Counted from the stretch's first letter, positions 27,901-34,829 are shown. The stretch: DNA of 64,000 nucleotides from Hormiphora californensis (GCA_020137815.1 CM035359.1:5056032-5120031), one strand, 5' to 3'. Translations and numbers: made by a program. Notes: generated by a model from the sequence alone, not told the origin.

Positions 27901-30900
27901 CTTTTCACTTTAATGTTGTAATTGCTGAAGAGATGCCTACTGGCCATGCAAGCCTGGTAAACAGCAGTGTCATTCGGACATAGTCGTGTTACCAGGTTGT
28001 TCCTTGTTCGCCGAAAGGAGAAGAATTTCGTGTAGGCATCAAATGTGATGTTCGAAGCGGGACACTGGAGTGTAAAGACACGCGAGTAAAAGTTTATACG
28101 CGAGCTTTGTTGCGAGCAATCGTTAGCAAGAAATGGACCAATTTCAGTTATTCTACAGTCGCTGCTGTTTGTTATACGGTGAAATGTAATCAGCACTGCT
28201 AGCAGCAACCACATGTTTGTCTGAAATGAGAACAGGGGGATTGTGATATAATGTTATCGCGATAATTATACCCGTCAGCTCAACTGTACAACCCAGAGAG
28301 AATCTGAATAATAAAAACTCTGACAATCAAACATGAGGCTAATAAACAGTTATCCGATCACCCATCTGTCCACGAAATAAAAGAGAATAGGGTCAGACAA
28401 ATGCTCTCAGAAAACAAAAAAAAAAGCTTTCAAAATAAATCTAATCAAATATTCAGGTAAAATGTATTTTAAAACTCGCGGCCGTGCCCCACAATATATA
28501 ACTTGTCAGTTATGACACTTTCTCACAAAGGAATCTCGGCCGCTAATATAACCATTGTACAGTTGTGCACCAATCGCCCGCATGTATGTATATTTTAATA
28601 ATTTGTAAAATCTGCACCTTCATTTTGGAAATGGCTTTTTATTCATTTTGGAAATGGAATTTAAGTACTCTCAAACCACGTGACAAGATTTTAGGGTCAC
28701 GTGATAACGTTATAGGTTGATACTCTCGCCCAATTCTTGAACATTCTCTCTAGTCTCTGAGAGTCTCTGTCATTAATCTCCCCCCGGGATTTGCCTTATT
28801 CGACCCTCCCTCCCCGCGCCCCAATAAAAAGGGTTTGAACAACACAACCCGGGACCAAACCAAACTCAAGACACTCTCAAAGGCAAAACGTTACCTTTTA
28901 CCAGACCAAACCGAACTCAAGACACTCTTAAAGGCAAAACGTTACCTTGTACCAGACCAAACCAAACTCAAGACACTCTTAAAGGCAAAACGTTACCGTG
29001 TACCAGACCAAACCAAACTCAAGACACTCTTAAAGGCAAAACGTTACCTTGTACCATACCAAACCGAACTCAAGACACTCTTAAAGGCAAAATGTTACCT
29101 TGATCCAGACTAAACCAAACTCAAGACGCTCTTAAAGGCAAAACTTTACCTTGTACCAGACCAAACCAAACTAAAGACACACTTAAAGGCAAAACGTTAC
29201 CTTGTACCAGACCAAACCAAACTAAAGACACTCTTAAAGGCAAAACTTTACCTTGTACCAGACCAAACCAAACTCAAGACACTCTTAAAGGCAAAACGTT
29301 ACCGTGTACCAGACCAAACCAAACTCAAGACACTCTTAAAGGCAAAACGTTACCTTGTACCATACCAAACCAAACTAAAGACACACTTAAAGGCAAAATG
29401 TTACCTTGATCCAGACTAAACCAAACTCAAGACACTCTTAAAGGCAAAACGTTACCTTGTACCAGACCAAACCAAACTCAAGACACTCTTAAAGGCAAAA
29501 CGTTACCGTGTACCAGACCAAACCAAACTCAAGACACTCTTAAAGGCAAAACGTTACCTTGTACCATACCAAACCGAACTCAAGACACTCTTAAAGGCAA
29601 AATGTTACCTTGATCCAGACTAAACCAAACTCAAGACGCTCTTAAAGGCAAAACTTTACCTTGTACCAGACCAAACCAAACTAAAGACACTCTCAAAGGC
29701 AAAACGTTACCGTGTACCAGACCAAACCAAACTCAAGACACTCTTAAAGGCAAAACATTACCTTGTACCAGACCAAACCAAACTCAAGACACTCTTAAAG
29801 GCAAAACATTACCTTCACTCACTTCACTTTTTCCCAGACCCATCATTGAATTTTATGTATCATCATGAACAGTTTTTATCAATCTAAAAGACCGACCAAT
29901 ACAGACATACCACAAGCGAGGGGCCCTCCAATGTGCACTGCTCTCCCTTTTTCAAGGGAGTTCGTATACGGAGCTGTCTGGCGGCGCCAGACCCCCATTT
30001 GATTCTGAGCACGTGACAGTGCGCTCAGGTGGGGTCGCGGCGCTGCAGACAGGTACGGAGGGTTACAGGCTATGCCGTCTCTACCCGGGTGGTATGAGAC
30101 TTGGCACGCTTCAGCTTAATGCCACAAAAAAAAACAAAAAAAAACACGCCACAAAAAAACACGGCGGGATCACGTTGGTTGGTGCTGAATAATTCAGTGA
30201 GTTCCACCTAACTTTCAATCGCCCTGACCTCTCCAACTTGGTGTTGGCTCCTTTCTTGTAAATATAGTTCCTTTTTTTTCCTTTGTTCTCGGATCGCAAA
30301 ATCAGCTCGAACCCTCTCCTTACTTTTAACAAAAGACACGTTATATGACTATTGAAGAAGGATCCACGTCCGTAGGGCTGGGTATCAACTCAGTTGACTG
30401 CTGACAGTTGATTCAACTGTCAGGGCAGTCAGGCCAATAAGAACAGCTACCAATACTGACTGACAATGGTCTCATCGGGACATTAGTTGTCGAGTAACAC
30501 GGCCGCTTGCAGTGGAGAAACGGTATCGTAATGCAAACTTTACGAAGCGTGTAGGTAACAAACACAATTATATGTTGATTTCAAGTTCAGCCTGATCTAG
30601 CTAGCTGAAAACTTTTCTCACCCGGTAAATCGGGGTTCCGATAAATCGGGGTCCGACTGTATAACTGATGTTTTACAGCGAGCGAGAAGTTTATTACAAA
30701 ATTAAATATTTCATTTTTATAAGCGTTGTAGTTGTTATAATGTTCTAACCCTCGGGGCGTGCGAAACACAGTCTAGCTAGGCATCGCGTTAGTTGTTGCA
30801 CATGCTCCTTTTTGCTAATTTGCTCACGAAATTGGCCAAAATTTCTAAAAACCGTCAGAGATATCGACCTGAGAGAGATTGACTACCACAAAACCCCTAT

Positions 30901-33398
30901 AAACGCAAAGTCGGGTCGGACGAAGGGAAGCTCTCCTTTTGCGATCATACATTATACGGAATCTACTCACCACTTCCAGATGCAGAAACGGGATAGGTTA
31001 ATTTCAGGTGATGTCCTTTGGCATCCGTTGTCGTGGAGATTTCAGCGTTTATTGTATTTGTAGTAGGGAGTATTTTGGCGTTAGTCGACTCGTCGAAATA
31101 GTAAGATCTCCCGTTTTCCGCCAATGCAAGCTAGGGAAAATATATTTGGCGTGAGCATTACTATCATAGGTCGGGGTTCAATAACTTTCTCATGAGTCCC
31201 ATTACTCGCTGTAATATCTATGTTATCATTCTCACCCGATATCCAGTTTTTGTTGTGCCGAATACTGAACACGTGACCGTCGCAGTATCGCCTCGCATAA
31301 CGGGCGTGGTGGTGACCGTCAGCGCTGAAATTATTCGAAATTACCAAATATGGAGTGGGAAAGCAAACCATGACCAAATATGGAGTGTTACAGTTAACCA
31401 TGACCAAATGTGGAGTGTTACAGTTAACCATGACCAAATATGGAGTGTGACAGTTAACCATGACCAAGTATGGAGTGTGACAGTAAACCATGACCAAATA
31501 TGGCGGGTGTAACTTACAATAAGTAGGAATCTCGAAGACTTGATAGTAATGTGCTGCGTTTGCTCCCGTTGTACTACCACCCTCGTCCCAGAAAACACAC
31601 GTTACTTGGAGATCGATCCCTTTTTCGTCGCTCTGTGTATAATATATATAATAATAATAATCGCTATATCAATAGTAAACATGATAATGTCGTATGCGAC
31701 TAAATGATACACTGAGAATAAAATTGTGTAGCGGTAAACAAAATTATCATATGCAGATAACCTATATACAGTCGGACCCCGATTTACCGGGCCCGACAAT
31801 TATAATAGTATATAATATATATAATGATACCTTGATATAAAGAGTTGATTTAGCGTTTGTTGAAGAAGTAAGCGTAAACACGTCAAGAACATCGGCTGGG
31901 GATATTATCAGAATATTAGGTCATTATTATACTGGGAACACATTGCAATATTCCCTATGTCCATTACTTATACCCGTATAACTCACATGTATTGGCTGCC
32001 CCGTAAATCCATTGCCCCTTGTAGTACCAACCGACCTTCCAATTCCCTGCGTTCGTGTGCGTACTAGTCCATTCAGCAACTTTGTCACAGGCCGACTCAT
32101 CGCACCCGACTTCCGTTTCGTAGGTAGAAAACGAAACCGCTAAACATTAATTTGATTCGACTCTAATTTAGAGTGGTTGGTGAACCAATACACGTGATCA
32201 TGTCCAATTGTCACTTAAAATAGTATAAAACCACTGATAAAGTACAACATGGAGAAAGTATTATGTATGTGTCCAACAGGAACCGACCGAATCAGGAAAT
32301 TCTGGTCCCTGATTGGCTGATAACAAGTCACGTGACCTAAATAACGAGTTCTGATTGGTTGTTTACTTGTTTCGGTAGGTTCCTGGTGTCCAATATATTC
32401 TGTTTTATCTGCAGTACTTACAGACATAAAGTGGAGCCACCGTATCTGTTGCAGTGTCAAAGTAACATTTGATACTGGTGGGTTTAGTACCATCAGCACC
32501 CACCCATAGGTGGGTATCGAACTGGGAGTTAAAGATTCCCTCATTGGTCACCTTTAGCAGTTCGTAGTTGGATTCTGAAAGAGAGAAATTGTAACGATCC
32601 ATGCACAATGGTAACCATGGTAACCACCTCGTTGTTCTGCCAGATACCATACAATGAGTATAGACCTCCATTCACTATCATGATACCGGTTATGTCACAA
32701 AAGAACCGGGCCTTCTGAAGCTCTGCTTAGCATGTACGTAAACACAATCGTGTAGCATGACAAAATACCGGGTTGAATTTCTAGGCAAACTGATTATTAA
32801 TCGTCGATTACTGACCTGTCGTTATTTTCAGTGGAGAACCGGTTGCGTAACCAACCTCCCAGTGGACGGGCAAGTTGTCCCAATCGATTGAAGTGCTTGT
32901 CAAGTCCAAACTACTCACCTGATAACCAAGATAATAATGGGGAATGGAAACCATGGTAACAGTTATATAGGTAGCCATGATACTGTAAACATTGGTAACT
33001 GGTATGATTGGTAACCATAACAGCGATTGATGTCATGATCATATAATATCACGTATGATATATTGATATAAGGAACGTGAACTAACCGTGCAAGTAAAAA
33101 TATGATCATATCCGTTGGGGAATTTCTCCAGTTTATTTACCCAAGCGATGGCTGGTGACGCACCTGTCAAAAAACACATGATATACTGGGTGAAAATAGA
33201 TAAATTCAGTTTGATCTCAACAGATCTTTGCCAGATTTTCGTTTTCCTGATAAAATTTCAGCGTGATGCCCATGACTAGTAGGTGGCTACTCTTCCCGCT
33301 CCGCTCACGAAGCGAGGGTCGATGCCTGACACAGATCGATTAGAAGATTTACCTGTCATGCCAGCCAGCATTAGGGCCAGTATAACGGACAGCATCAT
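6146..33398 (-). CDS. Secreted multi-Ig-like protein, 24 proposed exons
   Basis: Exons, high to low: 33398-33353, 33163-33087, 32918-32816, 32574-32422, 32139-31987, 31895-31831, 31632-31518, 31324-31236, 31130-30971, 16396-16331, 11705-11603, 10565-10494, 10180-10029, 9794-9620, 9452-9322, 9204-9050, 8702-8546, 8301-8182, 8003-7852, 7709-7590, 7419-7290, 7145-7082, 7005-6890, 6279-6146 (stop). Total 2808 nt, about 935 residues, in frame throughout. It starts with a signal peptide (MMLSVILALMLAGMTG). About eight Ig-like units of roughly 105 residues follow, with B-strand cysteines as GDTATVTC, DSILTC, GDTATLTC and GDTVALSC and F-strand cysteines as DETFTC, VFKCEI and ASYTC. Introns at unit boundaries are phase 1, as in exon-shuffled Ig proteins. 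No membrane helix is seen, so it is probably secreted. The join across the 14.6-kb intron 9 rests on phase and on an uninterrupted Ig strand order; exon 24 is the weakest. The alternative is two genes, one ending near 30960. Confidence 0.6.
6280..6790. repeat. Minisatellite, GTGTTTAGGGA-based
   Basis: About 510 bp of irregular tandem units such as GTGTTTAGGGATTGTTTGAA, with variants GAGTCTTTATAAGG and GAGTGTTTAAA. It lies between the proposed last two exons of the Ig-like gene. Confidence 0.85.
8336..8536. repeat. (AAAC)n microsatellite in an intron
   Basis: About 200 bp of AAAC/AAAG repeats fill the intron between exons 17 and 18 of the Ig-like gene, transcribed as (UUUG)n. The Cys/Leu/Val-rich open frames here are repeat artefacts. 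Confidence 0.9.
8891..8970 (+). pseudogene. tRNA-like sequence with Pol III A and B boxes
   Basis: TAGCTTAGTGG fits the A-box consensus and GGTTCAATTCC fits the B box exactly, at about tRNA spacing (44 nt between). The D-stem pairs (GCT/AGC). The anticodon stem needs a bulge, position 33 is A rather than T, the T-stem has a mismatch, and the GGGTTT/AAACCC acceptor needs extra bases. A functional tRNA is therefore unlikely; a tRNA pseudogene or the head of a tRNA-derived SINE fits better. It lies in an intron of the opposite-strand Ig-like gene. Confidence 0.5.
10691..10893. mobile_element. Foldback MITE, 203 bp
   Basis: Perfect or near-perfect arms of about 75 bp, beginning ATTATACCAAAACTAATTAA and including GGTTGCCCTATGATTTGAGC, flank a loop of about 50 bp. 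It lies in the intron between exons 11 and 12 of the Ig-like gene. No target duplication beyond the AT-rich ends can be defined. Confidence 0.75.
11791..12120. repeat. Direct repeat, left copy (330 bp)
   Basis: Starts TAAGTTGAGAACATG and ends CATCAGCCGTAAAC; contains a CCTCCAAAC-rich core of about 120 bp. Offset to the right copy is exactly 4164 bp. Confidence 0.9.
12357..15680 (-). CDS. LINE ORF: zinc finger, reverse transcriptase, RLE endonuclease
   Basis: About 1107 residues. The order is N-terminal zinc finger (CVCGKEFTSQRGRNIH then C, residues 28-49), reverse transcriptase (PISLGNVQGKIYLG; VVWLDLANAYGAVPH; catalytic FMDD near 14060), gag-type knuckle CKLCGDAPGSIRHILTGC (C-x2-C-x8-H-x4-C), then a restriction-like endonuclease with RPD...WWELTCP near 12660-12700, fitting the R/K-P-D-x12-14-D/E signature. 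This is the R2-type architecture: the protein nicks target DNA and primes cDNA on it. All core residues look intact. The frame has no ATG before the zinc finger: 15680 is a GTG codon, the frame is open to a stop at about 15717, and the first in-frame ATG is at residue 47. Initiation is therefore non-AUG or the start is lost. R2-clade membership is inferred; related RLE clades are possible. Confidence 0.85.
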   Translation of the reverse strand: MTRAKDYSRVPSTTGGESKEVNAEAFRCVCGKEFTSQRGRNIHRGKMKCLLKVDGATQGPGPVSSGGEFGPVDNHSAEDTTALLKMNTELVPPTARNRRVNWPSGTDSRWKEYEDSVSERLRDGQAGCLYQDKMDVHCTVVYEVGLEMFGLVEVKKGGRKEPFRSRRCRLIESLVAERRVVRAERKVGWEGKVREIASQLSKLRNAERRRENERERKRQRGLFKRSPFKAVKEILEPSPVGELRCSKDQLDQHLQTTYGDPERGKALGVLAGLPDFAPEPEVAFNMKPISWKEHQSVVEKARARSAPGPNAIPYLVYKRCPKISRNLWNLNKSAFKYRRYPENCRWFEGVYIPKGEGDFTPATGRPISLGNVQGKIYLGTLARRLTEFVVENGYVDRRIQKGGVPGVSGCVEHFGAMWETLKDARIMRRDLSVVWLDLANAYGAVPHLLIVKALRFYRVPQPIVDIVLSYFSGVFGRFSSREVTSNWQQFEVGIFMGCVISVILFVLCMNMVSEYLAIKIPRSVAYVKDGTPVPPLKLFMDDSCLVTATQSDMQVMLSVFGEFVEWARFTVKSSKSRALVLEGGKVVESVSLSFGGETIPNVTEKPIKFLGRWIRADVRDTVAIEETARQLKLWMGRLDESGLSGLEKCWGYQYLVLPKMKWPLAIYDTPLTTVAAWEQSVNSFLRKWLGGGHTLSRLCLFNSESSVRLPLNSLLDTWKVEKCRLQQTYSSSQDEVILALQPLVRSGRKWKAGEELEEAVSDVRCDAVRGMIPPYPRAGIGFGEWRKPWEKLSDSERRGVVIERVRERLDQVRTVETMQLEVQGMWLAWREDVVSMELSWRSLFDMKEGMVGFILRAVYGTLVVPSLAKKWKEGEDGLCKLCGDAPGSIRHILTGCKVALGQGRYRWRHDKVLRQIGEQVQFHCEVRANAASRSTRGSRSIEFVAEGKKGKKKGKKRVSGCGILSGAKDWVVLSDIGSQLKFPAEIAQTRLRPDLVVFSREVKTVIWWELTCPAEERIGDAHTLKIERYTDLERECESNGWRCFNMAVEVGARGQVADSLVRAASRLGFRGRGLRKLVKDTGKEAAHCSMWIYFHSAKKEWEYRNVE
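15955..16284. repeat. Direct repeat, right copy (330 bp)
   Basis: Second copy of the repeat at 11791-12120, again TAAGTTGAGAACATG to CATCAGCCGTAAAC. I could see no difference between the copies. Confidence 0.9.
16765..17653. mobile_element. Foldback element, about 890 bp, in intron 9
   Basis: Two arms of about 400 bp (16765-17165 and about 17255-17653) are inverted copies starting ACGTGTTGGGCAAAAAAAAT, differing at scattered sites, around a loop of about 90 bp. No coding capacity and no obvious target duplication. Confidence 0.8.
17654..18393. other. Upstream region of the plus-strand GPCR
   Basis: No exon recognised. The notable site is a strong 3' splice acceptor (AACTTTTCCAG) ending four bases before the receptor ATG. 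Short CT tracts lie at 18262-18292. Confidence 0.4.
18394..19482 (+). CDS. Rhodopsin-class GPCR, single coding exon (orphan)
   Basis: 362 residues, uninterrupted, with seven hydrophobic segments: TM1 33-58, TM2 69-93 (WLVDF, Asp at the 2.50 position), TM3 110-142 with Cys111, TM4 152-174, TM5 209-234, TM6 250-277 (FFNTP in place of CWxP), TM7 304-328 (NSMAN in place of NPxxY). The DRY region is replaced by TRTYSLVRPF, which still supplies Arg. Cys187 in loop 2 can pair with Cys111. N-glycosylation sites (NTT) lie in loop 2. It is an orphan class-A-like receptor with divergent microswitches; no ligand can be assigned. It lies in the large intron of the Ig-like gene, on the opposite strand. A splice acceptor ends four bases before the ATG, so a 5' UTR intron or trans-spliced leader is likely. 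Confidence 0.85.
   Translation: MDADTTDFFESFQANLASKAPPDDPLRIKIGETVLTIITLLTCIIGLPIATLQGYFLFRVAKERTLSYSIYRAIWLVDFLVILWNIPVATVYVRGRQTTDTAFVLSDGLGCALWTIGWRSLIRVSIFNLAVLSITRTYSLVRPFSQPPRVRVVMATIVVYSLLVLTQSTIPLWFGATFKYMWWYVECVESFSNTTTLNSNSYYGVYWNAAEFIQFIVPMVVVLVSCGVTIATLWSNRAASTSSDMIRNQATTTILGLTGIYIFFNTPVVIYWVVAVVNTKLPDSNILAPFFKVFDGPTDGWFMYYHLANYSVNYSVGLNSMANIITWSCRSRPMKLWIVSSGRSVSRRINVQQQCTAQIYRS
19483..20801. other. Intergenic between convergent GPCR genes
   Basis: AT-rich and without supported exons. A fragment at 19935-19975 (CCGGTAAATCGGGGG) resembles the terminal sequence of the pogo-like ends at 30614 and 31769. AATAAATAAATATTAAAT near 20164 could serve as a polyadenylation signal for the plus-strand GPCR. 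Confidence 0.35.
20802..21794 (-). CDS. Rhodopsin-class GPCR, single coding exon (orphan)
   Basis: 330 residues with seven helices: TM1 13-35 (APLNAMVI, Asn31 at the conserved 1.50 site), TM2 48-70 (LACSDLL, Asp57), TM3 112-142 ending in TVRFIQIRWPF (Arg137 in the DRY place), TM4 152-174, TM5 198-230, TM6 247-270, TM7 292-316 (SLINGLLYLTF in place of NPxxY). Cysteines at 80 and 95 are extracellular. The N-terminus is only about 12 residues, so any ligand site should lie in the helices. It is divergent and not assignable to a ligand family. CCTTTCAG ends six bases before the ATG, matching the larger receptor at 28214. It is on the same strand as the host Ig-like gene whose intron it occupies. 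Confidence 0.85.
   Translation of the reverse strand: MAIFSEGKTTFPDFGVFQILAVLTLISAPLNAMVIRHNYYKRYSISQCLYIILACSDLLSSVVLSPVALSALWTDKDPSCSMENFLTFNISGLLCEDYYILYTKSNTPSIFDLSVSLMVYTLQYAPIMITAIFATVRFIQIRWPFAHLPLKYILLGTMFSILYPPLYIAYLVSKGWPYTLKPAVFGIDFPSLARGNVPFYFVYLLFSSIALINFLGMTSTFLTLAYLIWLYKHPIGGQKRSLNGTIKISLLNFNSTVSMGFFIYSAVAKPFAYRLKDMQSTVELDTLMTPFIGSYLGHNLWPTTASLINGLLYLTFTKNARTFRRKVMRY
22021..24305. repeat. Tandem duplication of about 430 bp, second copy interrupted
   Basis: Copy 1 spans about 22021-22460. Copy 2 starts near 22466 (GAAGCAACTAAAAGCTTATT) and resumes at 23748-23783 and 24156-24305 (CAACTTGGTACCATTTG through CACGCAACCAC). The interruption includes the hAT-like element at 22661-23747 plus a segment of about 370 bp. 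Copy 1 holds a small palindrome, GTTTTATCCTCCTCGAG, at about 22287-22322. Confidence 0.65.
22661..23747. mobile_element. hAT-like foldback MITE, 1087 bp, 8-bp target duplication
   Basis: The termini CAGGAAACGACCGAA and TTCGGTCGCTTCCTG are inverted copies, immediately flanked by TTGAGAAC at 22653-22660 and 23748-23755. An 8-bp duplication with CAGG termini is typical of the hAT superfamily. CCGAA tandem tracts sit inside both ends, and an inner inverted repeat (for example TTCGAATCG / CGATTCGAA near 22975 and 23260) makes it a long foldback. The short copies at 32277 and 55450 share the CAGGAACCGACCGAA terminus. Confidence 0.85.
23784..25011. other. Intergenic, repeats only
   Basis: No gene supported. 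Degenerate repeats of GTTGCTATGGTAACC lie at 24545-24662, and a (GGAC)n stretch at 24950-24965. Confidence 0.4.
25012..25075. terminator. Paired hairpins downstream of the LDLa GPCR
   Basis: A GATCTTTTTAGCACG palindrome (25012-25043) is followed directly by a CGGGTGATTGCC-TTC-GGCAATCACCCG hairpin (25047-25075). They lie about 100 bp beyond the receptor stop codon. A role in RNA 3' processing is only positional inference; they may be a small element remnant. Confidence 0.3.
25167..28214 (-). CDS. LDLa-domain rhodopsin-class GPCR, single exon, 1015 aa
   Basis: Signal peptide 1-17; Cys-rich ectodomain to about 630 with LDL-receptor class A modules at about 303-339 (CDGHSDCNSGADETLGAC), 568-596 (CDLVDDCGDGSDEENC, full calcium-binding motif) and 602-628 (CDGIIDCPDFSDEC), plus degenerate ones at 160-182 and 365-385. 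Helices: TM1 640-663, TM2 678-703 (ALGDLL, Asp690), TM3 723-748 (Cys724; no DRY), TM4 773-795, TM5 891-917, TM6 936-958 with CCWMP, TM7 967-991 with NPLLY. LDLa ectodomains on class-A receptors are known from relaxin receptors and snail GRL101, so a protein or lipoprotein-type ligand is plausible but not shown. No leucine-rich repeats are seen. Loop 2 (about 796-890) is unusually long. A splice acceptor (CATTTCAG) ends six bases before the ATG. It is nested in the large intron of the Ig-like gene, same strand. Confidence 0.9.
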   Translation of the reverse strand: MWLLLAVLITFHRITNSSDCRITEIGPFLANDCSQQSSRINFYSRVFTLQCPASNITFDAYTKFFSFRRTRNNLVTRLCPNDTAVYQACMASRHLFSNYNIKVKSQLFDSQPVCGRLCWNAEEQAYQFEELQHCPEDEDQIQEYTNPRSPQDSFPIPPRLVCDGKCDYWESCWNCVDELDCNGLSYGVVIPNLGIYPQSLALFGGTSQFPQLANVTFESVCTSYDTKLYDYPLSNLTRCFYLRRHDATSGVDFSPYCLNGHDQTNCSYLGFVAGQCQVDSFTTTISTHILCERDMPILCDDKLDGKCFTTDRHCRVHKHRLCDGHSDCNSGADETLGACSRLTKRSCKRRMTQVKNLLPIPYNWVHDGIVDCVGGEDEDFSWERCGTGSTKRVRRTGQCRDVFFCRPEEPFEYLELEDICATAATCGRKVCEILKPTVTQSALTETVEGDTRIVRSGWCQKGLETLRELTGDGCTTQSFIHPFYEFFGKTLTTQLVLSKVQQDCRYFYGEQYVYRSCSGQCGNKMCPLDKPIMHSSCGNIKNIRYSIAKHGVTVVEKDRHGYHNNFFACNTNLCIPFSKVCDLVDDCGDGSDEENCESSVKCQENSIYIARSQMCDGIIDCPDFSDECNSVCHRKSIEKTGIMVCAMAMGIFGSVLSGLQIIKSLYWGEPAKKDSIFVNKVISTLIALGDLLTSLYLLILVTLHWAQEDTFCEKQLAWVSSWPCELIGVISTTGTTITSLSMAVVSLFKLQGTTRGLHYRRSKDISKQFKKKVFVMVIAIICIAVSCAVTPIISSFEDGFVNGLTYEDATQLFLGVMTKEKLLAIIQGYHGTRMITRSETGLSWARIRSIVRSMFTTDNGGVQHRKLSFYGNDPVCLFKFFVLPDDPQVTFVWLNISLHLVCFLTVAVCHTVIGVLVTQNNLAQGSNLASRLNRKIMLVCVTDFCCWMPFLISCALHTAEVVDMSPWYQVFSLTILPINAVINPLLYNIEIFSGALDFCKMMFKFNDVGPVITAN
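28215..28849. promoter_or_regulatory. 5' flank of the LDLa GPCR
   Basis: No exon seen. The minus-strand acceptor CTCATTTCAG at about 28221-28230 must join to an upstream donor or a trans-spliced leader. No TATA-like box in an obviously correct position was found. Confidence 0.3.
28850..29815. repeat. 51-bp minisatellite, about 19 copies
   Basis: Unit built on ACCAAACTCAAGACACTC followed by TTAAAGGCAAAACGTTACC and TTGTACCAGACCAA. Because 51 is a multiple of three, one frame stays open as a 17-residue repeat (TKLKTLLKAKRY...) over the first copies. Stops in the other copies (CTAAAG variants) argue against coding. Confidence 0.9.
29816..30613. other. Spacer with second copy of a dispersed repeat
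   Basis: 29970-30065 matches 205-310 (GGCGGCGCC hairpin, CCCCATTTGATTCT, GGTGGGGTCGCGG). A(n)C-rich sequence lies at 30124-30160. No exon recognised. Confidence 0.4.
30614..30659. mobile_element. Pogo-like terminal remnant (right end)
   Basis: CCGGTAAATCGGGG is repeated with a variant, then GGTCCGACTG followed by TA. Read inverted this is CAGTCGGACC next to TA, the form of Tc1/mariner-pogo termini. No matching left end is close by. Confidence 0.4.
31350..31505. repeat. 30-bp tandem repeat in an intron
   Basis: About five copies of a unit AACCATGACCAAATATGGAG plus TGTTACAGTT, between exons 7 and 8 of the Ig-like gene. Confidence 0.85.
31767..31799. mobile_element. Pogo-like terminal remnant (left end)
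   Basis: TA followed by CAGTCGGACCCCGATTTACC. It is the inverted match of the 30614-30659 end, but the two point away from each other, so they mark two different insertions or a rearranged one. It lies in an Ig-gene intron. Confidence 0.4.
32269..32393. mobile_element. hAT-like MITE, 109 bp, with 8-bp target duplication
   Basis: The element 32277-32385 starts CAGGAACCGACCGAA and ends with the inverted copy GGTTCCTG. GTGTCCAA lies on both sides (32269-32276 and 32386-32393). It is nearly identical to the copy at 55450-55558 and shares termini with 22661-23747. It sits in the intron between exons 4 and 5 of the Ig-like gene. Confidence 0.9.
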
Positions 33399-34059
33399 GA
33401 CAACGCGACTTCAAACTTTCCAAACGTTCACAACACCGCCACCACTATAATAACAGGAGATCAAATTGGGAACAGAACCAAACAATATTTTTGGATCTCC
33501 AATTGGCGGAAGGGTGTGATTTATCTCAGACAAACAAGAATGCAAAATCGATGAATATTGAACGTTGTCATAGAAACTGTATATCGGAAACTAATCATCT
33601 ACACCCTCTCATGGTTCTAATTTTCTGAGGAATCAAAAACAGAGATATATATCAGAGCAACATGAGCGGCCGTCAGCATGGCATTGCAGATCTTAAGATG
33701 ATCACACACACACAGCTTTGTACATAGACGGAAGACGAGAGAGATTTGTTATTTTTCCTACAACCAAGGCTAGCACAACACCTGAGTTACGATAACAATA
33801 TTGTGAGCTCTCTTTCTACCACTGATCACTACTGTACTACTTAGATTCTAGTTCTGCGGTTCATCGGGAAGATTTCATGTTTATAGATTCTATTAAAGCT
33901 TGAACGGAACTAAAGAGACTGAAATATCGAACAAATTATATAAGGGTACATATGAACAAGGAAGGGTTCGGTGTGGGTCGGTGGGGTCGAACTGGTGACG
34001 TGATGAATCAGCTGTACAAAGATAAACACAAGTGTGATCATATTGTGTGTGTGAGAGAG
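33399..34059. promoter_or_regulatory. 5' flank of the Ig-like gene
   Basis: Upstream side of the proposed start codon at 33398. No exon, TATA box or other site is convincing. A CA run sits at about 33702-33711. Confidence 0.3.
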
Positions 34060-34578
<519 letters not shown>

Positions 34579-34829
34579 GAGAGAGAGAATAATCGAAGAA
34601 CCTACCTGGATGCAGAGTAAGCCTTTCTCGTCACTGATCTCTCGCCGATCATGAGGGTCATGAGGATCATGAGGAAGGATCCAATCTTTCAAAGTTGTAT
34701 CGCAACGCAAAGTTGAACTGTCATATCATTTTCCTAAGACAATTTGCAAGAATGTATAATACAAAATTCCAGAATCAAAAGATATGAAAATCGCCGGTCA
34801 TATAACCAGCTGTCTGGTATAATCAAAAC

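Noticed and set aside
28835-29113. 17-residue repeat protein
   Set aside because: 51-bp minisatellite; later copies carry in-frame stops.
28850-29815. CRISPR array
   Set aside because: The repeats are contiguous, without unique spacers, in animal DNA.
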